Shown here: positions 9,949 to 21,039 of the stretch, one piece after another
Numbering within the stretch: the stretch's first letter is position 1
How the letters are laid out: each line of letters starts with the position of its first letter
Assembly (NCBI GenBank): GCA_001910725.1
Contig: MJGA01000011.1
Span: 744,001 to 808,000 of the forward strand
Direction: 5' to 3'
From: Phanerodontia chrysosporium
Lineage: Eukaryota > Basidiomycota > Agaricomycetes > Polyporales > Phanerochaetaceae
Length of the DNA stretch: 64,000 nt
The notes under the pieces: generated by a model
Seen by the model: only the letters and a program-made list of their open reading frames with translations
The model's database searches: none
What the model was told of the DNA's origin: nothing
Translations under genes and position numbers: made by a program

Positions 9949-12040
9949 CAGTGGCTGCTAAACATAATGCAACAGCGCTAGCGTGAGAGCTTTGGCAGTG
10001 CTGTTTTCTGTGCTGCACACTCAATACAGTTTGTATGGCTTTCATTTTTTTGTAGGTGCACTACAGATATACATATAAATCTCTTCATAAAGAATAAATG
10101 ATTCCATTTCAAAAATGGAGTGTGAAATGTGTGAAATAACTGCGCCACTGCCTCTGAACCCCTCTTACCTAATTGGGAGAAGACATGACAACCTCAACAA
10201 AAGTCCTCGAGAATACAGTATAAAGTGAAGATAGAATATCAGTAAAATTCGTAGTTAGTGTACTGGCCCTTAGCGTCACTAAGAGTTTGCAAACAATGTA
10301 GAATAGACCTGTACAGCCTGTCGTGAAGTTAGAGGTCAATGCTACACGAGGAAGGATGAATGGGATGACAATGACGAGGTACAGCGGAGTAAGTCATGTG
10401 GTGACAGGCAACTTATGCAGCTGTCTGTATTGACCAAGATATCATTAGTGCTGTAACTATAATACAAATAATGAGCTTACTTGTCCGTATTGACCAAGAG
10501 GTCGAGATGATGGACAGAAACAAGGAGTGCTACTCTTATATACACCAGTACTCTAGAGCAGGCTGTACACTTACGTAAGCTGATGGGCAGTATTCAGCAT
10601 AGCTGACAAGGCTGCGATGCAAACTGCGTGGCGAGGCTGTGCTGGGGCTATGTCATGAGGCTGTGTCAGTTGGCTGTGTTCCAAGGCTGTGTTGGGCCAA
10701 GGCTATGTCATTAGACTGATCAGCTCAGAGTATCTCGACAAGAGAAGTCATTAGAGATGACAGTGCTTCCTCAGCGATCCAGGGAACCGATTGCAAGGCA
10801 GACCAGTGATCCGGGTAGCGTCTGAGCGTGCAGCGGAATGCACTGACATATAAGGGTGATGCGCCATCAGGGCGCTGGCATTGAATGGCCAGGCACTGAG
10901 TGTGAGTGGCTAGGACTCCAGACAGCGTGAGGGCTGCTTGCCCATTGGATTGATCAAGAAAAATAACCAAAAATAGGCGAAAAATGGGGCTACGCTGTCA
11001 CATCCATGACATAGCCTGTGGATAAATTGTATATCAAGCACTTCCCATTCCTTTTGCAATGCACACCACAACTTATCTAGATTGCATGGACGGGGGTTAC
11101 AACGGTTGACAAGGGTTTCCAGATGCCATCAGACATGCTCTATGATGTTCATGTCAGAGGAAAAGGGTGGCCAGGGGAGCAATTCAACATTATTGCCTTC
11201 AAACCATCACCTTGTGCACTTTGCAGTGCGTTTTAGATGATTGTCCTGCTGAGATATGATTGCTTTGCGTGGATAACCAAGGTCTTCTAGAGAGCGAAGG
11301 TAGGACTCTTTGAAAATGTTGCAGTATGAGGGTGTCATCATATTCTATCCACTCGATGCGGTCTCTCAATGCCCTTCCAGCTTATACATCCCCATACTAT
11401 TATACTTTCTCCTCCATGCTTTACCACCTTTTTCAGATTTCATGGTGGAAACTCCTCTCCTACCCTCCTCTGACAGTATTGCTTTCCATCTGAGTCAAAA
11501 AGATTGTACTTTGACTCATCAGAAAAGATAATTGTCTTCCACATCTCCATCTCCACCCTGCAATATGCTTCTCCCACATTTACTACTTCATTATGTGAAT
11601 AGGATGAAGAAGGGGCTTGGTACGACAAATGCATTCCTTCAGACTAGTGCTTGAGAGTTCACGTTGAACAGTTCAGACTGAGATGTGGGGGAATAGAGTT
11701 TGTCGAACCTCGGTAGTGTCTGCGCACTCGCCACTTGTGATTGCACGACTTGCACGGCAGAGATCACAGTCATCAAAAACACTTGGGCAACCTGACTTCT
11801 TGTTGACATTGTAGTTGTTGTTGTTTTTATGAAGCTTGGAGATGATGTGGGAGATTTGTGAGCAGTGTATACCAAGTTTGTTGGCGTTTTCAGTTTATAT
11901 GAGTCCAGCAGCAAGAAAGTCCCATATGCAGACATGTTTAGTAGGGGTGAGGACTGTCATATGTGTAGTTTATGCCAAAGTATGTGTAGGAATATTTGTG
12001 GAATTTTTGTGAAGAGAGAAGGATGTGGTGGAGGAATTGA
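9949..12040 (-). mobile_element. Tc1/mariner-like element remnant (transposase on minus strand)
   Basis: A terminus CAGTGGCTGCTAAACATAAT follows a TA at 9947-9948. Between about 11020 and 11960 the minus strand carries broken transposase pieces in several frames: TMSTRSQVAQVF near the N-terminus, FSDESKYNLFDSDGKQY near 11530 (first catalytic Asp), and pieces resembling QQDN...K-T near 11240, WFEGNNVELLPWP and SSDMNIIEHV (the usual SPDLNPIENLW region). Many stops and shifts show it is dead. An LTR-B copy sits in its 3' part (10324-11011). The far terminus was not located, so the upper border is approximate. Confidence 0.65.
10324..11011 (-). repeat. Solo LTR-B inside the Tc1-like remnant
   Basis: On the minus strand it begins TGTCATGGATGTGACAGCG, continues into AGCCCCATTTTTCGCC, and carries the twofold TTGGTCAATACGGACAG-type repeat near 10420-10500. 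Sister copies are at 14692-15386, 31109-31795 and 37724-38418. The lower border is set by alignment by eye. Confidence 0.8.
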
Positions 12041-12068
12041 CAATGTGCACCGAGCAAAATGGATGGTC

Positions 12069-12152
12069 AATGTGGGAGATCACTGCATTGGGCCACTGCG
12101 GATCACTGAGTGCAGTGGAGTGGTTGCATCGCAAAGAACACAGTGATCAACA
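12069..12152 (-). repeat. LTR-A 5' fragment, divergent
   Basis: On the minus strand it runs from TGTTGATCACTGTG through GATGCAACCACT and CAGTGGCCCA-like motifs to TTGACCAT. This corresponds to the first 85 bp of LTR-A. Confidence 0.65.
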
Positions 12153-12583
12153 GTACAGGTCTATTTCAAAGAAGTGAAATGCAACTTTTGCAACATTCTT
12201 GAAGTGAGAATGAATGTGTGTGAGACTGGAAGCTCCCCTCTTACCAAATTTGAGCTTAAGGAGTCCATTCTTGATTACCTTGATCCCTTGTGCCAAGTGA
12301 GGTGCTGATGTCAGAGTATTGCTCCCCTTGCTCAATATTGATATTGATATATTGTGCCTATTATTTGGTGTCAACAGTTTTGTAGACATAGTGCATATGT
12401 CACAGTTTTCTAATTCTCTACGGTTTTATTCCCATAAGCGCCCTGTAGGCGCTTAGTGGTTAGGGTTATGGACTAGGGTTACAATAGGCATGCATCAGAA
12501 CGTGGTCACGTGTTGGTCACATGCTGAAAATGAACTCAGACTCATGTGAGAATCTTATCATTATTTTATTTATAATGTAGATG
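12153..12583. other. Unassigned AT-rich spacer
   Basis: No gene or known repeat was recognised here. Confidence 0.5.
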
Positions 12584-12861
12584 TGTTCGATGTAGGAGCT
12601 TAACTCGACTATAGGAGTGCCCTAAATCACACTGGTGGTAGTGGGTGAGCAACTGAGTGTATTGGAGCGAAGGGAGAACTACTGACCTGGTGATAGTGGG
12701 TGAGCAACTAAAGGGCTCAGGCACTACCCCCAGAGTTTATATACTATCCTACAAGTCAGAGTCTTAACTAAGGACAAAGGAACGAAAGCGAAAAGAGACA
12801 AAGGAAGGAGTACAAAGCAAGTCTTTTGTCAGTGGCCCATGAGAGCCACTGCACCACTTCA
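12584..12861 (-). repeat. LTR-A copy lacking its 5' end
   Basis: On the minus strand this matches LTR-A from the CAGTGGCTCTCATGGGCC region through the TATA box, both copies of the AGTTGCTCACCCACTA repeat and the terminus ACATCGAACA. The first third of the LTR is missing. Confidence 0.85.
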
Positions 12862-13054
12862 CTCTTTGCCGTCAAATTTCACCCCACCAAAGCTACTAAG
12901 GTAAGTAGCAAGGTTTACTTTGACAGCATGTTCTTGAGTGCATAAATGAGTGTTCATTGGATGATAGAGCAGACACTATTTATATGCACAGTGGACTTCT
13001 ACATAATATTAGGGATAAAAATTGCATGTCAACCAAAATTCTATTGATAACATA

Positions 13055-13200
13055 CAGTGGCTACCAAAAATAATGCAACAAGACTAGGTGTTAATTGCCT
13101 TTTGGCATACATTGACCTGGATATATTTGTACATATACGTATATAGCCAATTGAATTCATATAGCATTCATGTATATAACACAGTATGCCTAGATATTCT
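13055..13200 (+). repeat. Tc1-like terminal fragment
   Basis: After TA it starts CAGTGGCTACCAAAAATAAT, then GCAACAAGACTAGG. This resembles the termini at 9949, 14354 and 19535. The inner part resembles the right arm of the MITE at 19535-19829 in inverse orientation. Confidence 0.5.
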
Positions 13201-13278
13201 TGTGATTATTAAAGAGCTCACTGTGACAAAAACCATCTCACAAGATAAGTGACCAATCAAAGCCCCTGAAGCCATTGG

Positions 13279-13563
13279 TGATGTGCACTGGATGCAGTGA
13301 CCCTTGAGGGCCATTGACAAATAAGTTGCTTTGTACTTTCTCTTTGTTACTTTCACTTTCATTCCTTAGTTCTTAGTTCACTTTGGTTCTCTCTGTAGAA
13401 TAGTATATATATCCTGGGAGTAGTACCCTGAGCCCTCCAGTACTCATCCACTATCACCGGGTCAGTAGTTCTTTCCTTCACTCTAATACACTTAGTTGTT
13501 CACTCACTACTACCAGTGTGATTCAGCGTACTTCTGTCAGTGAGTTTATTTTCTACATCAAAT
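13279..13563 (+). repeat. Old, divergent LTR-A
   Basis: The order is recognisable: CTTTGTACTTTCTC, TATATATCCTGGGAGTAG, two ACTATCACC/CTACTACCAG repeat copies with GTCAGTAGTTC between, GTGATTCAG, ACATCAA. It has many substitutions and lacks the first 80 bp or so. Confidence 0.75.
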
Positions 13564-14269
13564 ATAAAAGAAGCATATAATCATATCTTTTGTAGTAAGG
13601 GGGCCAGAAGTGATTTTAGAAAACTCAGAAACAAAACAATTTATATAAAAATATACTTTAGATTTGCATAATTCTATATTAGATGATATGATTTACATAT
13701 TGCATTTTGACTCCATACAACGTAGCAATGGAACCAATATGCATATATATTACATAACAAGAAGACTAAAAATGACATATGTAACCTTATTTATAATGAA
13801 ATAGAGAGATAGACAAAGGTTAGTGGTGTTTTGATTAAAGACAATAATGAGGTTATGTACTCCACAAAGCCACAAAGCTGAGTCATGCAGATAGGCAAGA
13901 AGTAAGAGAAGAGGGGCAAATAGATAAAATTAGAAGTCCATAGCAAAATCTCAGCAATAGCTACTTCCACAAAGCGTATGATGAAGACCAATCCTAAAAG
14001 ATGAGAACAAGGTCATATACTAATGAATGCACACTGAGAAGCCACAGGTGACATGACCAGAATCATATAAATGCAAAGGTACAAAACAGAGCAGAGGTGT
14101 AAAAGAAGAAACAAAACTGAGCATTAGAAAGAAAAGAGGGGTGAAATCTTCATAAGGAGGAAGAATGCAAGTAACTATGTAGACAAACAGAGTAAGATAA
14201 AGATAAGAGCACATGGGAATGGCACACTAAACAAATAATATATTTTATGTTAGAAGCTGTCAATATAGT
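13564..14269. other. AT-rich stretch, nothing assigned
   Basis: Only short chance reading frames; no domain signature seen. Confidence 0.5.
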
Positions 14270-14440
14270 CACTGAAACTAGGTCAGTGTAGGCTATAAGT
14301 CAGCAAATACAACTTATTGATGCTTGAGCATTAAAGTGAACATTATTTCAAGGTACAGTGATTACTATAAATAATAGAACAGAATTAGCACCAGGGTTTG
14401 GACTACTGTTTCTGTTGAACTTGCAGCTCTCAAGAGACTT
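14270..14440. repeat. Duplicate of the 19450-19590 hAT/Tc1 junction
   Basis: CTAGGTCAGTGTAGGC at 14279 recurs near 19456. In both places it is followed by a GAGCA(C/T)TAAA segment and then a Tc1-like terminus with AGAATTAGCACCAGGG. Both copies thus hold the same insertion at the same place, so this is a duplicated or multi-copy composite. Confidence 0.55.
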
Positions 14441-14691
14441 TTGCAGGCATCAAAGATAACAGCCAAGAGCATACAAGTAGCAAACAGATTTGCTTGGCTG
14501 CAACGTACTCAGAGTAAGCATGCAATCTGCGATATTTGACGAAATGCAACCAGCAAGTGTATGAGCAAGTGTACAATCTAAACATGACAATGTGAAGTGC
14601 ATAAGTCCTGGTGCAAAGGTAAAGAGTACACATATATATCACTATACCTATGGACATGATCGTACAAAGTGCATAAGCTTGGCACAGGTTA

Positions 14692-15386
14692 TATTACAGA
14701 TGTGACAGTGTAACCCCATTTTTTTCTATTTTTGGCTATTTTGCTCGATTAATCCAATAGGCAAGCAGCCCTTGCACTGTCTAAAGTTTTAACCACCCAC
14801 GCTCAGTACCTGGTCATCCAGTGTCTGTGCCCTGATGGCGCATCACCCCTAGACACCAGCGCATCCTATCATACACTCTGACATTGCTCAGATCACTAGT
14901 TTACCTTGCAACTGATTCTCCAAATCACCAAGAAGGTACTGTCATCTCTAATGAATTCCCTTGCTGAGACACTCTAAGCTGATCAGCCTGATGACACAGC
15001 CTCGACCCAACACAACCTCAGAACACTGCCAGTTGACGCAGCCTCATGACACAGCCCCAGTACAGCCTCGCCGCACAGCCTGCATCGCAGCCTCGCCGGC
15101 TATGCTGAGCGCTGTCCATCAGCTTATGTAATCGTATAGCCTGCCCTAAAGGACCTGTAGTATATAAGGACAGCTCTCCTTGCTCCTGTCCGTCATCTCG
15201 ACCTCTTGGTCAATACGGACAGGTAAGCCCGTTGTTTGTATTGTAGTTACAGTGCTAATATTATCTTGGTCAATACGGACAGCTGCGCAAGTTAGTTCGT
15301 CGCCGCATGATTCGCTCTGCTGCGCCCAGTTGTCGTCGTCCCCATCCGTCCTCCATCGTGTAGCGTTGAGCCCTAGCTCCGCAACA
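14692..15386 (+). repeat. Solo LTR-B
   Basis: About 695 bp, from a degenerate start (TATTACAGATGTGACAG) to CTCCGCAACA. It contains AGTATATAAGG (TATA) near 15162 and the direct repeat CTTGGTCAATACGGACAG at about 15205-15222 and 15265-15282. The first copy is followed by GTAAGC; the second ends at an AG after a TGCTAATA motif. Flanks show no clear target duplication. Confidence 0.8.
15223..15282 (+). other. Intron-like segment inside LTR-B
   Basis: A 60-nt GTAAGC...GCTAATA...ACAG segment is bounded by two identical 18-bp repeats. The donor, a yeast-like branch-site sequence and the acceptor are also present in the copies at 37724-38418, 31109-31795 and 10324-11011 (last two on the minus strand). 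Function is inferred. Confidence 0.45.
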
Positions 15387-15419
15387 GAGCATGTCTACAC
15401 TTTAAAACTGTGAGGCTAC

Positions 15420-15928
15420 CATGCAAAACTGTTTGCTTGACATCAGTTGAGACTGTTGGCACCGAGACAAAGTTCAAGACCATTTACACAATCAGATAAC
15501 CTGTGGGACTGGTGTGTTGGTTATTTCAGTACTGAATGGGGTCACTGATGTGAGACAGGGTAGGAAAATTGAGGTACTCAATTGCTAAATTGACAAAGGG
15601 GTCGATGATGTCATGACTATTGATTTTGGCAAAAAGATGGTCGACATTCATAAACTAGGCAATAGTTGTAGTCAGTTCTGCAATATGAATCATATAGAAG
15701 AGAAATGTTACCTGCGGTAACTCTGTGAAAACCTTCACATCTGCAGACTTGTAATGAAGCCTCCACTGCTCGAAAAAGAGTTGACGGGCCTCCTCAATCC
15801 ACTCAGGCAGTCAGCCTTGACAGCACAGAAAGTTGAGCTTGTATCGAGGATGGAAAACTGGTAAAATGTTAGTGAAATGAAGGTCAGAGTAAAAGAGAGG
15901 ACTTACTCAATAATAATCTGTATGCTAC
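15420..15928 (-). pseudogene. hAT transposase, C-terminal remnant
   Basis: The minus strand reads HPRYKLNFLC, LPEWIEEARQLFFEQWR and, further on, DPFVNLAIEYLNFP. These resemble the hAT segment before and into the dimerisation region (HPsyKl..F....W..eWi..A). Stops interrupt it. It continues the hAT remnant at 18170-19440, from which it is separated by the copia-2 insertion (target copies GCTAC and GGTAC). Confidence 0.6.
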
Positions 15929-16189
15929 TGTTAGAATTTTGAGTTCAGGCCCAGGGAACTGACTCAACACACTTGTATTCTCAATGCTGTGGACCCTCCG
16001 GCCCTCCTTATATACATGTATTTACTACTAAAAATTTGAATAAAATGCGAAAGATATTCTGCCATTAGTCAGCAATGACATAATGGAATCGGTCTCATTG
16101 ATGGCTATACTGTTTAACCTCTCGAGTACTAACTCAGTATGGGGTGCATGTTGCGTGTCACATCCAAAAACCAACACTCCCCCTTAATA

Positions 16190-17540
16190 CAGATATACCA
16201 AAAATGGCATAAATAACTGAACTCCTGTGCGACATCAGCATGCTCCCCCTTGTTTGACTGCACTTTCAGGCATTCATGGTGGTAATGACCCTTCTACTTG
16301 CACTCGAAACAGGTCACGTCCTCATAACGCTGAGAGTACTTGAGCTTGGCAGTATACACAGCTTTGGGTCTCCTGATGCTGTCTTGCAAAAGTTTTTGGT
16401 GCTTTTTCTTATTTAGCAGGCAGTACGCAATGTAGTCAAAATTTAGTGTCACCTTGCGCTCCCCCTGCTCATTAGTAGTGGTGTTCTCGATGTACAACTC
16501 AATAGTGGTAATGATATTTTTGTAGTCTGGCAGCAAACCTGCCATAAGTGTGGTGACCCTGAGCATATCCAGAATGTTAACCTATCACAAAATGCACTGC
16601 CCTAGCACCTATACATCAAATCAATCAGCAATACTCACTGGCAAAGGTTTACTTGGACCACAAAGGGTGTAGCCAAGCTTGAAGACGAGGTATAGAGACT
16701 AGAGAGGTGAGATGCAATGAGATTGAAGCTGGGGAGGTATCCCCAGCCCTAAGGGTTTATATATATATATGTGCACCAGGTCCCCAGGGACTGGTGTTCA
16801 GGGTTCTAACTATTTAATACATACTACGCTATTGGCTAGTGCTCTATAGGCATTTCTACATTCTTCTACACGTTTCTAAATGTTTCTACGATGTCCCAGA
16901 ACCTTTTAAAACGTTTCAGCACTGTTCGGACCTGTTCGGAGACCTCCAGGACTTTTCAGTCCATTCCGGAGTGTTTCGGCGCTTCCAGACCCTTGTCTGC
17001 TTTTAGACCTTTGACCACGTGACCCTGGAATACCGCATGTGTGCACATCACATGACTGCTGTATTACGTAACCAGCTCCGAGCCTAGGGCTATCACTTCA
17101 GTGCTTCTGCATGTCACAGTTCAGAATAATCACTTCAGTCATCTGCTGCCCCTAACCCTAAGGGTTAAGACAAAAAACTGTGACATAACCTTCACATTGA
17201 TGAACACCTGATAATATTTCTGAAATGTATTCAGGTGTTCCTGCATGGAAACCATGGCATCTTTCTGGAGCAGTAGAAACTGGCGAATCAGCGCCATCAC
17301 ATTTGCTCAGCCAGCATTCTCGTGAGTCTTCCAGAAAATTCACCACATCTCTCTGGGGTCCGATGTTTTATGGATTAGTGGCAACTGGCTGTCCGATACG
17401 TGCAAGGTAATCTTCACTGTGGTAAGCTTCATGTGCTTGTTCCAAACAGCCTGCACTCTCGCATCTAATATTAGTCTTGGCTCACTGCCTGACACGATAT
17501 CCCACAAATTCTTTCGCTGCATCTTCATACAGTATTTTCA
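16190..17540 (-). pseudogene. Copia-2 gag, split by a solo LTR-C
   Basis: Minus-strand Gag pieces, in order: NLWDIVSGSEPRLILDARVQ near 17505, HMKLTTVKITLHVSDSQLPL, FLEDSRECWLS, EYISEILSGVHQCEGY (17240-17190), then after the LTR-C insertion NILDMLRVTTLMAGLLPDYK, and a zinc knuckle C-FE-C-x4-H-x4-C near 16310-16270. A TAG lies inside the knuckle. The reading resumes correctly across the 16583-17185 insertion once the TAACC duplication is counted once. Confidence 0.75.
16583..17185 (-). repeat. Solo LTR-C with perfect 5-bp target duplication
   Basis: 603 bp, flanked by TAACC on both sides (16578-16582 and 17186-17190). On the minus strand the LTR starts TGTCACAG and ends GTGATA. Motifs include TATATATATATA near 16760 (TATA side) and repeated degenerate GTTTC/TTCTA segments near 16850-16990. 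It interrupts copia-2 gag. Confidence 0.93.
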
Positions 17541-18169
17541 AGTGTACCAGTTGGACTTATGCAGTGACTCAAAATGCAATGATCCTCTGCTAAAACTGCT
17601 ACTCTCATGACCTTCCATATTCGGTAAGCACCACAAAGTCAATGACTAAGGACACAGTGTAGACATGCTCATAGCTCGACAGTCCAAATGAAACATATAG
17701 AAACACAATAGCATAGATATGCCATCCAATAGCAAATACATAGACACGTGAACACAGGTGGAAATCAAATAGTGTAGACACTTCAACAGCTAGACAGCCA
17801 AAAGACAGTTAAACAGCATAGAGACACCCAATCAAACGATCAACGAGTAAGCATGAGTGGTCTGCCGGAGCAACAAGAAAAAGAGTCGAGATAGCTATGA
17901 CCCCCTCAGAGCTCATCACCTATTAGAATTTTGAGTTCGGGCATAGAGAACTGGCTTAACATGCTTGTATTCTCAACGCTGCAGACTCTTTGGCCCTACT
18001 TATAAATATGTATTTACTACTAGAAAATTTGAATAAAATGCGAAAGATATTCTGCCGTTAGTCAGCAATGACATAACGGAAACAGTCTTATTGACAGCTG
18101 TATCATTCGATCTTTTGCGCACTGACTCAGCACGGGTCACATATCACGTGTTGCACCCAAAAATCGACA

Positions 18170-19440
18170 GGTACGGACTTATTAATTCTTCCGTAGTATT
18201 TGTTAAGCATTCTAAGCCTCCAACCTGCTGTCATGCGAATCAACATGATAATAGATATGTTGGCGATGGCAAACGTGAGCTGAAATGTGAGAATATTGTC
18301 TGGAATGATAATGCTGTGTAGCAAGGGCACAGATGTCTTCAAGACATGCTCAGTTGTCTCCAAAAAGGGCTGACAAGCCTGGTAAGTAAGTAAAATGGTG
18401 CGATAACTTTATATGTACCTCAAAAATCTTGAATAGCTCCTCCAGCAACTGCCACTTCGCTGCTGAGAGCCAAAAATATCACAGATTGAACGTACCCTTG
18501 GAGTACTTACTCATGCCAAACATAATATTGATTGCAGCTCAGAGTTCAAGGCCATGTGCAATTGCAAGTGCAAGAGAGTTTTTAGTGCATGACAATGGCA
18601 TGAATGAGCTCTTTTGACTTCAGCTTATGCTTATGGCAGGCTGCTGCAAGGTCTTCATATGTGGTAGATAAGTGAAACAGTTACTTTGCAAATTCAGATA
18701 GCTGTAAATAGAATATCAGTACAGAAATAAAACATAATGGCCTCAACTTACCTTGATAACAGTGGTGTGTTTAAGATACTGCTCCTCAGGTGTAGCCTTG
18801 TATTTGCACTCAATTTCGGTGATAATATCTTCAATGTCTTCATCATCAGTTGCCTCCCAGTCAGCATCGAGCTTGTACTTATTGTTGTTATCATTGTCTG
18901 GGATATTGAGACTGTTTGCATTGGCTAAAACATCGAGAGAGTCTTCAAGATCTTCGTTCTCATTAGTAAAACCACTATTTGCAACCCTTTGTTTTGTAGT
19001 AAATGGGGATAATCATAGCCTATTGTGCAAGATGTTAGCAGCAAATTAAACAAGACAATAACAGATACATACCTTCACTATAAGATTTCAAATATATACA
19101 AAGCAGTGCACATGGGTTTGCATCATGTTCGTGTCTTCAAGGGACTTCAACTCAGCAATCATTGTGTCATTATTTGTTGCATTATCAGTTTTAATGCCCA
19201 GTATCTGGCAAGTATGTTAGAGCAATAGATAACCAGGTAGAAAGAAATGTGTACTTTCTTCTCAATGCCATACTCCTTGAGGCATGCTGAGAGTCTTTGT
19301 CTGAGATAGATACCAGTGTGGCCTTGAGATAGCCTGCAAATAGAGAGTCTATCAGCTATGGAAGGAGATGAAAGTAAATAGATACTTACATGATAAAATT
19401 GAGAATAACATTCTTGATTTTCCCATCTCAAATGAATTGG
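18170..19440 (-). pseudogene. hAT transposase, N-terminal and middle remnant
   Basis: Minus-strand pieces, in order: GHTGIYLRQRLSACLKEYGI near 19320, then a 51-nt GT...AG intron (about 19199-19249), GIKTDNATNNDTMIAELKSL near 19190 (the catalytic TDNASNN-type motif), THVHCFVYI, an acidic DDEDIEDI segment near 18840, SAAKWQLLEELFKIFE near 18450, and MLNKYYG near 18190. Several stops interrupt it. The C-terminal part is displaced to 15420-15928 by copia-2. Confidence 0.65.
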
Positions 19441-19534
19441 ATGGTCACTCCTAGACTAGGTCAGTGTAGGCCAGAAGTCGGCGAGTACGATTTCTTCAGG
19501 TTTGAGCACTAAAATAAATAATATATTTGAAATA

Positions 19535-19829
19535 CAGTGGCTTTTATAAATAATGCAATAGAATTAGCACCAGGGTTTTTGGCAGTGCTGTTTGTTGCAC
19601 TGAATAGGATGGGTAATGTGTATTCAAAGGATTTGATTGGTTACTTGTTCTGCAAAGCCATATTTGCCATAGTAAGTCTTTCATTAATTACAATTTTGGG
19701 TATGCACACTTTATATTATATATGAATACTATACGCATTTAATTAATATTATACATATACATACAAATATTCAGGGGCTGATGCATGCCAAGAGGCCAAG
19801 TTCTATTGTGTTATTTTTAGCAGTCATCA
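19535..19829. mobile_element. Probable MITE of the Tc1-like family
   Basis: The left terminus is CAGTGGCTTTTATAAATAAT after TA. The right arm, read in reverse complement near 19829-19790, shows GACTGCTAAAAATAACACAA and then AGAACTTGG, a diverged match to the left arm and to 13055. It is about 295 bp with no coding capacity. The right end is approximate. Confidence 0.5.
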
Positions 19830-20439
19830 TAAATACTTACTTCTTTCTCGACATTCAATATGAAGAGTCAAATGCCTCAACTCCTAATCCTGACCCTGGC
19901 TCTATACTCTTTGATTGTAGTATATAATCTTTCATCAACTCTGAATTACCTGTATCCATAGTGCATCACACTATAGCAAACTAGTTACTCAGTTTTACCA
20001 GGATTCATAAAGAATAATAGAACAGATATTGCATAAAAGACTACAAGCCTACTATTTTGTTTAGTGACATTCTATTGAACATCCAAGCATATGATATCTT
20101 CTTTTACATATACTTGTATATGAGTCACACCTTGATTTACCAGCACTTTGGCCAAAACATTATTTTCTACAGTGATCTTCACTTTTACTTCATTTTTAGA
20201 TGTGCACCTTTTTTAGCCTCATTTGCATGATACAAAATGCATCTGGCATTTACTAACCTTGTCTGTAAAGTATGTATATATATTAGAGCCACATTAAACC
20301 TTGTATAAGAACAAAAACTTAGTTACTTTTGAAAGAGAATATATGACATTATAAACTTTAATCCTTGAGATAAAGTCTTATAAAACCAGTGCATTATCTC
20401 TATGCCATACAGGCATCTAGCACATGTCCCAGTTGGAAG
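19830..20439. other. AT-rich stretch, nothing assigned
   Basis: No gene recognised; possibly further hAT remnant upstream of the transposase. Confidence 0.4.
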
Positions 20440-21039
20440 TATCATGAAAATGCGCTGCTCTAGCACCTATACACCAAACCAACCAGCAATACTTACTGGC
20501 AAAGGTTTACTTGGACTACAAAGGGTGCAGCCAAGCTTGAAGATGAGTTATAGAGGCTAGAGAGGTGAGATGCAATGAGATTGAAGCTGGGGAGGCACCC
20601 CCAGCCCTCAGGGTTTATATATATGTGCACCAGGTCCCCAGGGACTGGTGTTCAGGGTTCTAGCTATCTGATACCTACTATGCTATTGGCTAGTGCCCTA
20701 CAGGCATTTCTACATTCTTCTACACGTTTCCAAACGTTCCTATAAAGTTTCAAAACCTTCCAGAATGTTTCAGCACTGTGCAGACCTGTTCAGAGACCTC
20801 CAGAACTTTCTAGTCTATTTCAGAGTGTCTCAGCATTTTGAGACCTTTGTCTGCATCTAGACCTTTGACCATGTGATCCTGAAATATTCCACATATGTGC
20901 ATCATGTGACTGCCATATCACATGATGAGCCCTGAGTTTAGGGCTATTATTCCAGTGCTTCTGCATATCACAGTTCAGAGTAATCACTTCTGTCACCTGC
21001 TGCCCCTAACCCTAAGAGTTGAGATGAAAAACTATGACA
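20440..21039 (-). repeat. Solo LTR-C
   Basis: A 600-bp sister of 16583-17185, flanked by GGAAG (20435-20439) and GAAAG (21040-21044), one transition apart. In the minus sense it starts TGTCATAG and ends CATGATA. Confidence 0.9.

Larger units (their letters stand above)
15929..18169 (-). mobile_element. Copia-2, gag-only (non-autonomous) copia element
   Basis: The two LTRs (15929-16176, 248 bp; 17921-18169, 249 bp) both start with a TGTTAGAATTTTGAG-like sequence in plus orientation and end in ACCAACA or AATCGACA. Flanks are GCTAC and GGTAC, one mismatch. On the minus strand a purine tract (AAGGGGGAG) abuts the 3' LTR at 16177. Only gag was found inside. Without the nested solo LTR-C the element is about 1.6 kb, too short for pol, so it probably depended on proteins from a full-length relative. 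Confidence 0.8.

Noticed and set aside
12400..14700. Many 60-90-codon frames in AT-rich DNA
   Set aside because: Low complexity, no initiation context or domain, surrounded by old repeats.
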